Below, one piece after another: positions 58,883 to 64,000 of a stretch of 64,000 nt of DNA. The translations under genes were made by a program, and so were the position numbers. This DNA is from Sparassis latifolia. Lineage: Eukaryota > Basidiomycota > Agaricomycetes > Polyporales > Sparassidaceae. The stretch lies in contig CM031560.1 of assembly GCA_018466975.1 (NCBI GenBank), positions 2,356,001 to 2,420,000 on the forward strand, read 5' to 3'. The notes beneath the pieces were generated by a model, which was not told where the DNA came from, ran no database searches, and was given only the letters and a program-made list of their open reading frames with translations. Positions within the stretch are counted from its first letter, which is position 1. Every line of letters begins with the position of its first letter.

Positions 58883-59118
58883 TGGATGCCGTATTGGCCT
58901 GTTTATACATGTTCTTGGATATATACCTACCATCTGCATAGATACAGTTTGTCCTAGTTTTCGGTTGGCTCTGCTGCGGCTCTGCAGTACGCGAAGCCGT
59001 GATGATGAAGCACATGGTCGCGACGCATGTTGCACGTGATCAGACGCGTTCAGTTATCTCGATATGGTAATTAAAGCGAACCTCATCAGATTTCTTGACC
59101 ACGAACAATCTTCCGATC

Positions 59119-60370
59119 ATGGCACGCGTTTTCTCTCTGCAAGGGAAAGGATTGAAGCTCAACACGAGAGCCGATATCGAGCCATACCTCAAGGACGTCC
59201 CAACCACGATCGAGGAGATCCACCTCGGAGGAAACACCGTCGGAGTGGAGGCGGCGCAAGCACTTGCAGAGTTTCTCGCAAAGACGACCGCTCTCAGGGT
59301 GGGTGATAGCTCCCTCGAATACTGTGTCTTTATAACGCTTTGAGCTCTTCTAGATTGCTGATTTCGCAGACATCTTCACCGGACGTCTGATCAGCGAGAT
59401 CCCACAAGCACTTTCCGCTATTTGCGATGCACTCATACCCAAGACTACCCTTATAGAGATCGACCTCAGTGATAATGCTTTCGGCGGACGATCCGTAGAC
59501 CCAATGGTTCCCTTCCTCTCGCAGAACCGCTCCTTCCAAGTCCTGAAGCTGAACAACAACGGCTTGGGACCTGCAGGTGGCGCAACTGTGGCCGAAGCTC
59601 TGCTGCGCTCCGCTGAGCTCAGTGCCTCGAAGGGCGAGCCCTCTAACCTCCGCATCGTCATGTGCGGGCGAAATCGTCTAGAGGACGGTTCCGCACCCGT
59701 GTGGGCCAAGGCGCTTGCTGCACATGGTCGACTGGAGGAGGTGCGCATGCCGCAGAACGGTATCCGTATGTCGGGTTCGGTCGCGCTCGTACATGGGCTC
59801 TCAGGCTGTCCGCGACTCGCCCATTTGGACTTGCAGGATAACACGTTCGGCGACGCCGGCTCGTCGGCAATGGCCGCGTCTCTGCGGTCGTGGCCCGCGC
59901 TGAGGCATCTGAACCTGTCCGACTGTGTGCTTGCAGAGGAGGGTGCTGTGTCCCCAATTGTAGAGGCACTTGCGGCTGGATCGAACCCCAAGCTCGAGGT
60001 ACTGCAGCTGCAGAACAATAACTTGGAGACGCAGTCGTTCGCCCTCCTTGCGCAGGGCGTCGATATGCACCTGCCGGTGCTGAAGACGCTTGAGGTGCAG
60101 TGGAACGAGATGGAAGAAGATGACGAAGGCATCGAGGCGTTGCACGGATCGTTGAAGAAGAGGGGAGGAAGGCTTATCGTTGAAGATGAGGAGGAGGAGG
60201 AGGAAGAGGAAGAGGAAGAGGAAGAGGAAGAAAAAGAGGAGGAATCCAAAGCCAAGGAAGAAGAGGAGGCAGAAACGAATCCTACTCCGCCTGTACCCGC
60301 ACCGAAGGCTGCCGCTAAGGATACGGCGGATGAACTAGCAGATTTGATGGGCAAGGTCGAAATTCGGTGA
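59119..60370 (+). CDS. RNA1: Ran GTPase-activating protein (RanGAP, Rna1)
   Basis: Exons 59119..59298 and 59354..60370 give 398 residues, the usual fungal Rna1 length. It is built of leucine-rich repeats: IEEIHLGGNTVGVEAAQALA, then ADIFTGRLISEIPQALSAIC (the Arg after FTG corresponds to the conserved Arg of Rna1), LIEIDLSDNAFGGRSVDPM, LKLNNNGLGPAGG, LRIVMCGRNRLEDGS, MPQNGIRMSG, LAHLDLQDNTFGDAGS, LQLQNNNLE. A run of glutamates (GAG/GAA repeat near 60186-60240) forms the typical acidic tail. The protein stimulates GTP hydrolysis by Ran in the cytoplasm and so sets the direction of nuclear transport. In fungi it lacks the SUMO-targeted C-terminal domain of vertebrates, as here. Confidence 0.95.
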
Positions 60371-60996
60371 TCGTCTTTCCAATAGGCGTAGTGGCCTCTT
60401 CATTGTATACCATAGCGTAGCGGCACTTATCGGTGAAGGTACCCATCTGTATCTTAGAGTTATGGTAGAGCTGAATCTCCCAGTATGAGGCTTTCGGAAC
60501 GGCATTGTTTACGGATGCGTCGCTGTAGTAATACACGTCGGGATTGCGTAGTACATTAGTACGACTCTAGTTTATCATGTTTTTACTACAGTGACAACCC
60601 GGCGGCACCACCACCACCCAAATGCAACGCGCGCCAACCTGAGGTCGGTACGAGATCTAGGGCGGCCACTCACTAGAGGTTCCGTACACGGCAAATCTAC
60701 AAAGTATTCCACAAGGTGCAATTTATCACCGTCCTGCGTCCCCCCAAGTCGGCGAGACTGCTTTATCAGAATTCTGCAGGCCCGGTGAGGATACACACTT
60801 GGGGTCCGTTGATATACTTACTGTAAGCGAATTGTAGGACGTGCTGACCGAGGAAGATTGCAGTCGGATCTGCATAGAACTTGAAGATAAATATCATTTG
60901 GAGCTCCATTACTAGCCATCAAGCCAAAAAATGCCACCTTCGAAACGGTGTGGAAGGCCTCCGCAGCACAGGGCTTTCCAGCCCGGGAAAAGGCAT
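60371..60996. other. Intergenic region
   Basis: 626 bp between two plus-strand genes, with no supported frame. Confidence 0.5.
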
Positions 60997-62227
60997 ATGG
61001 ACCTCCTACCATCTATCAGCCGAAGCAGCGGATTGGACAAGGATGGTGACGCGTAAGCCCCATCGATGTCCTGCATAAAATTATGTGAAATCATTCAGCA
61101 TACTCCAACAGGCTGACAGACTTCAAGGTCCAAGAAGAATACCGTGACTACATTCAAGGAAAGGTGTGGGCGCCGTATTCGTTTCTACTTTGGAGGCTGA
61201 TCTTCGTCGTCCAAGTTGGAAGAGTATTGGCAGCGTCGTGGTAGTGCTCCAGACGCAGAAAAAGGTCGACAAGACGTTGAGCAGAACTTGCTCATTTTGT
61301 TCCGTGAGTGGTCGAGTTCAATCTTACATCAGTGGTCTGGATCTGAGGGAGTCTCAGGCAAGCTAAGAGAAGGAGTTATATCTTCCAATCGCAGTGACGA
61401 ATTTGCTTTGGAAGGTACACAAAATCGAGATATTCTTCCGCTATATGCGTGACTTTTACTGACTGCTCGTTTCTATAGTCTATGAGACTTCCGTCCACCT
61501 CTCTGTCTTGTTCCACAGCCCAGGGCAAACCACATCAACTCTTTCACATCTCCTTCCAGAACTCTATCTGCGTGTCTTTCCGTCACCTCCACCATTTGCA
61601 GATTCGGGCCATCCTGCATTGCCAACAACCATCCTCGCGCTCTTGCACAACCTCATCTTGGGGTATCCGTCGCAGAGCCGATACCACGAGCTGTTGCACT
61701 CACTACCACGCACTTTTCTACCCCGTGATTCAGACGCGTATCGATGGATGGACGACTTGACTCGCACTCTCCGCAGGCGTAATTACGCGCGGTTGGAGAC
61801 ATTAACACAGCGGAACGCATTCGCAAGTTTCGCTGCGCCTGACAAGGTCACGTCGTCCGGCCATGGCAAAGACGGCTCGACTGCAGACGCGAATAATCGG
61901 GCCAACAGCCTTCACGCACTATGCACACTCGTCGATGCCGTACGCGCCAAAGCGCGCGAAACAGCATGGCTAATCTTGCGCAGCGCTTACCGGGAACTAA
62001 CCTGCCCTCTTCCCGGATGCACCGCTGAGGTACCTCTGACGACCAGCGAGTGGCTGGCCCGCTCACTCGCTTTGCGGTCTGTTTTACTGCAATGTATTGA
62101 TCGTAGTATATCCATCGCGCAGCTGGTGGACGACTGGTTGAATTGCAAGTGCAAGGAAGGGGAAGTGAGACGTAAAGAAGGCATAGAGGGTAGGTGGATC
62201 GTGTGCAAGGTTCCCGTCAATGCGTGA
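60997..62227 (+). CDS. Uncharacterised helical protein, weakly SAC3/GANP-like
   Basis: Exons 60997..61052, 61112..61163, 61216..61414 and 61479..62227 give 351 residues. Each junction keeps the frame: GDALTDFKVQEEYRDYIQGK, LEEYWQRRGSAPDAEKGRQD, SDEFALEVYETSVHLSVLFH, SHLLPELYLRVFPS, RTLRRRNYARLETLTQRNAF, DAVRAKARETAWLILRSAY, and an ending KEGIEGRWIVCKVPVNA. The sequence is predominantly helical, with repeated Arg/Leu heptads. An FALEVYETS block followed by an RRRNYARLETL block resembles the short SAC3/GANP (PCI-like) proteins linked to mRNA export and proteasome lid, but the match is only by eye and no invariant residue settles it. It is arranged tail-to-tail with the PPCDC gene, 60 bp apart. 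Confidence 0.6.
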
Positions 62228-62287
62228 AATATGTGATGTTCAAGAGATACACCTCCCTTCACGTTACATTGAATATAATTTGGAACA

Positions 62288-63213
62288 TTATGCTGCATTC
62301 TTCCTCATGAGACCGAACTTGTTGACTACGACTTGGACGACATCTTTCCATTCGGTCATGGCTCCTAAGCCTGCGCATGGTGAGCAAGATTTCGGGAGTC
62401 CATACCATAGAACTCACCAATGTCACCGCAGGCGAGGGTCTTCCCGATTGGACCGACTACGTCGTATCCAATGACCTCACGTACGACGCGAATGTGCTCG
62501 CTTGTAAGAGGATGTTCATACATCAGGGTGTTCATGGCGGGAAAAACGTATGTCGGTGTGGTAGGTGCCAGAGCGCGCAGCAGTGAAGTCTAAACGGGCA
62601 GCAGGGTCGATTTTCTTGCCAGACGAGGAGATACAGAAAAGCCGTACCGCTAGATTATCGCATATACCACTCGCAATCTTTGCGAGTGTATTTGCTGAGC
62701 AAGGCGCAATAATGACGATGTCGGCCCACCTCCGCAACTCAATGTGCAGAATGGGGTCGCCGATGCGAAACGCTCCCTGCGGCAAATGTCACAGAGGCAA
62801 TAAAACATGGTAACTATACGCACATCTTCTGTCCATTCATCTTCGTCTCGCCACACTCGAGCGCCTGCTCTCTCCACGGCGCCGACGTCGAAGAATGCAA
62901 GGAAGGCTTGGTCGATACGACCTCGACTTTCACTGCCCTATACTGCGGGACGAGTATCGACCATCAACGTAAGGAATCAGCCAAGGTCAGCATCCAGACA
63001 ATGCATGCAAGAGTAGTTAGCACCGACGGACAACAACTCAGACACTATCAGGGGGGCTTTGATGGATGCCACGCTGCCTGTGGTCATTAGCAGAACATGT
63101 GTGCACCCCGGCCTCCTCTCATCCTCGGCAAGAAATGTCCTCTTCACCATGTCGCAACGTTGAGCAGCAAAACTGGCAAACTCTTCGGTAGATTCGACCC
63201 CCGCGATTGACAT
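62288..63213 (-). pseudogene. Phosphopantothenoylcysteine decarboxylase with one-base frameshift
   Basis: Exons 63213..63028, 62942..62824, 62776..62648, 62589..62418 and 62370..62288. Joined across the lesion this would be about 229 residues, normal for PPCDC, the flavoprotein that decarboxylates phosphopantothenoylcysteine in coenzyme A synthesis. Conserved motifs are present: TTGSVASIKAPLIVSELL, GDPILHIELRRWAD (catalytic His), IAPCSANTLAKIASGICDNL, PAMNTLMYEHPL and ACGDIGLGAMTEW (catalytic Cys). In exon 2 the frame changes between SLH and FFD (near 62895): CATTCTTC stands where one more T is needed. No splice pair corrects it, and translation as written stops after about 25 foreign residues. 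Since CoA synthesis is essential, either this is a sequencing or assembly error or another copy exists. The donor of intron 1 has an alternative four bases away in another phase. Confidence 0.7.
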
Positions 63214-63248
63214 CCGTGACCAGTCACGTGGGCACCGTCACTGTTCGA

Positions 63249-63436
63249 GCCTCACCTCACTGTGAGCAACGGCGAGCTCACTATGTGGGATCCAGGCGCG
63301 GGGGCGCCGTCACTGTTTTTCGCGACGCGACCCCTCACCATCTCGAGCCTCACAATCTCCCGCCTCACCTCACTGTGACCATCTCCCGCCTCACCATCTC
63401 GAGTGTCACGATCTCCCGCCTCACCTCACTGTGAGC
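63249..63436. repeat. CT-rich short tandem/dispersed repeat
   Basis: GCCTCACCTCACTGTGA occurs three times (63249, 63362, 63418), CTCACCATCTCGAG twice and ATCTCCCGCCTCACC three times, in irregular order. The arrangement suggests a degenerate minisatellite upstream of the PPCDC gene. Confidence 0.65.
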
Positions 63437-64000
63437 GACAGCGAGCCGCACTATCGGAGCGATGCCTGCACACGACGGGGCTCACTGTTTCTCGCGGAGC
63501 AATTTGATCCCTGCACCCATTCTCGAGAGCGCCCTCAAAGCGCGGGCCTCGCAATGTTTCTCACGGAGCGACACCTACTGTGTCGCAGTCTGGCATACTG
63601 CGCGAGGCGTGTGTGCATTCTCCTAGACTTTCTGGACAGAGTCGCGAGTATGCGACATGTACGCTAGAGCCGCCGCTCCTGCTACGTCATGTCTCTTCCC
63701 GTGTACACCTCTCATCGTGGTCATTTCAATGTAGCCGTCGCGTGTACAGCCCACGCGTCGCCCGCCGAGTCTCAGGCCGAGTGTGTGCTAATTCTCCCAG
63801 ACCATCTCTGGACAAAATTGGGAGCACGTGACGAGGACGCGACACCCCGCCCCACAGCGACGAGCCCGAAGAGCGCCAGGTACGGCGGCCGTTAAAAAAT
63901 GCAAGTTGGCATGTCACAGGTCACACCCTGTGAACCTAAGGTCATTGGAGTACAGTAGTTTCTAGGCTGTAAAGAGGTTGCATCCACGGCATTGTAAGGG
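63437..64000. other. Right flank without a recognised gene
   Basis: GC-rich sequence with repeated TTTCTCGCGGAGC/TTTCTCACGGAGC-like motifs and no supported frame. A gene may begin beyond the window edge. Confidence 0.4.

Noticed and set aside
59350..60354. 334-codon minus-strand Ser-rich frame
   Set aside because: Antisense shadow of RanGAP; the Ser run mirrors the GAG/GAA glutamate repeat.

Overview
The window is a stretch of a filamentous basidiomycete nuclear genome, most likely an agaricomycete of the polypore type. The evidence is the gene structure (many 47-65 nt introns with GT(A/G)NGT donors and CTNA-like branch sites, exons as short as 14-19 nt) and the gene content: a CreA/Mig1 zinc-finger repressor, polyporopepsin-like secreted aspartic protease, an expanded basidiomycete 7TM family, F-box proteins, and degraded RecQ-like helicase copies. 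I rebuilt the spliced models by hand from splice signals, reading frame and family conservation; no alignment program or database was available.

Layout. 1-8.7 kb: creA-type carbon catabolite repressor (minus), a 4 kb GC-rich upstream region, and a broken Spt5/KOW-like gene. 10.5-14 kb: dynactin p62 subunit and a two-TM membrane protein. 15.7-21.3 kb: two tandem membrane-anchored pepsin-like proteases with identical intron positions, one of which has lost a catalytic aspartate; a helicase relic lies between them. 21.8-25.4 kb: an ENPP-type ecto-phosphodiesterase with an apparent internal deletion, and a SYLF (Ysc84) lipid-binding protein. 25.4-32 kb: gene-poor, AT-rich DNA holding two MITE-like elements and several hairpins. 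32-40 kb: an aquaglyceroporin, an 846-residue acidic repeat protein and a polyporopepsin-like protease. 41-42.5 kb: a decayed F-box gene. 42.6-46.6 kb: a compact cluster of COX20, a Cdc25/rhodanese phosphatase, mitochondrial porin and a 2H phosphoesterase, followed by an unusual run of five hairpins. 48.9-55 kb: a divergent citrate synthase, a dienelactone hydrolase and a 7TM protein. 57.8-63.2 kb: a DUF3605 protein, RanGAP, an uncharacterised helical protein and a phosphopantothenoylcysteine decarboxylase carrying a one-base frameshift. The right end is a short CT-rich tandem repeat.

Most genes are unlinked housekeeping functions. I see no conventional biosynthetic cluster. The most interesting items are the protease/pseudoprotease pair, the divergent citrate synthase without an evident mitochondrial leader, the five-hairpin array at 46.63-46.74 kb, and four otherwise well-conserved genes with single disabling lesions (Spt5-like, ENPP, F-box, PPCDC), which could be real pseudogenes or assembly errors.
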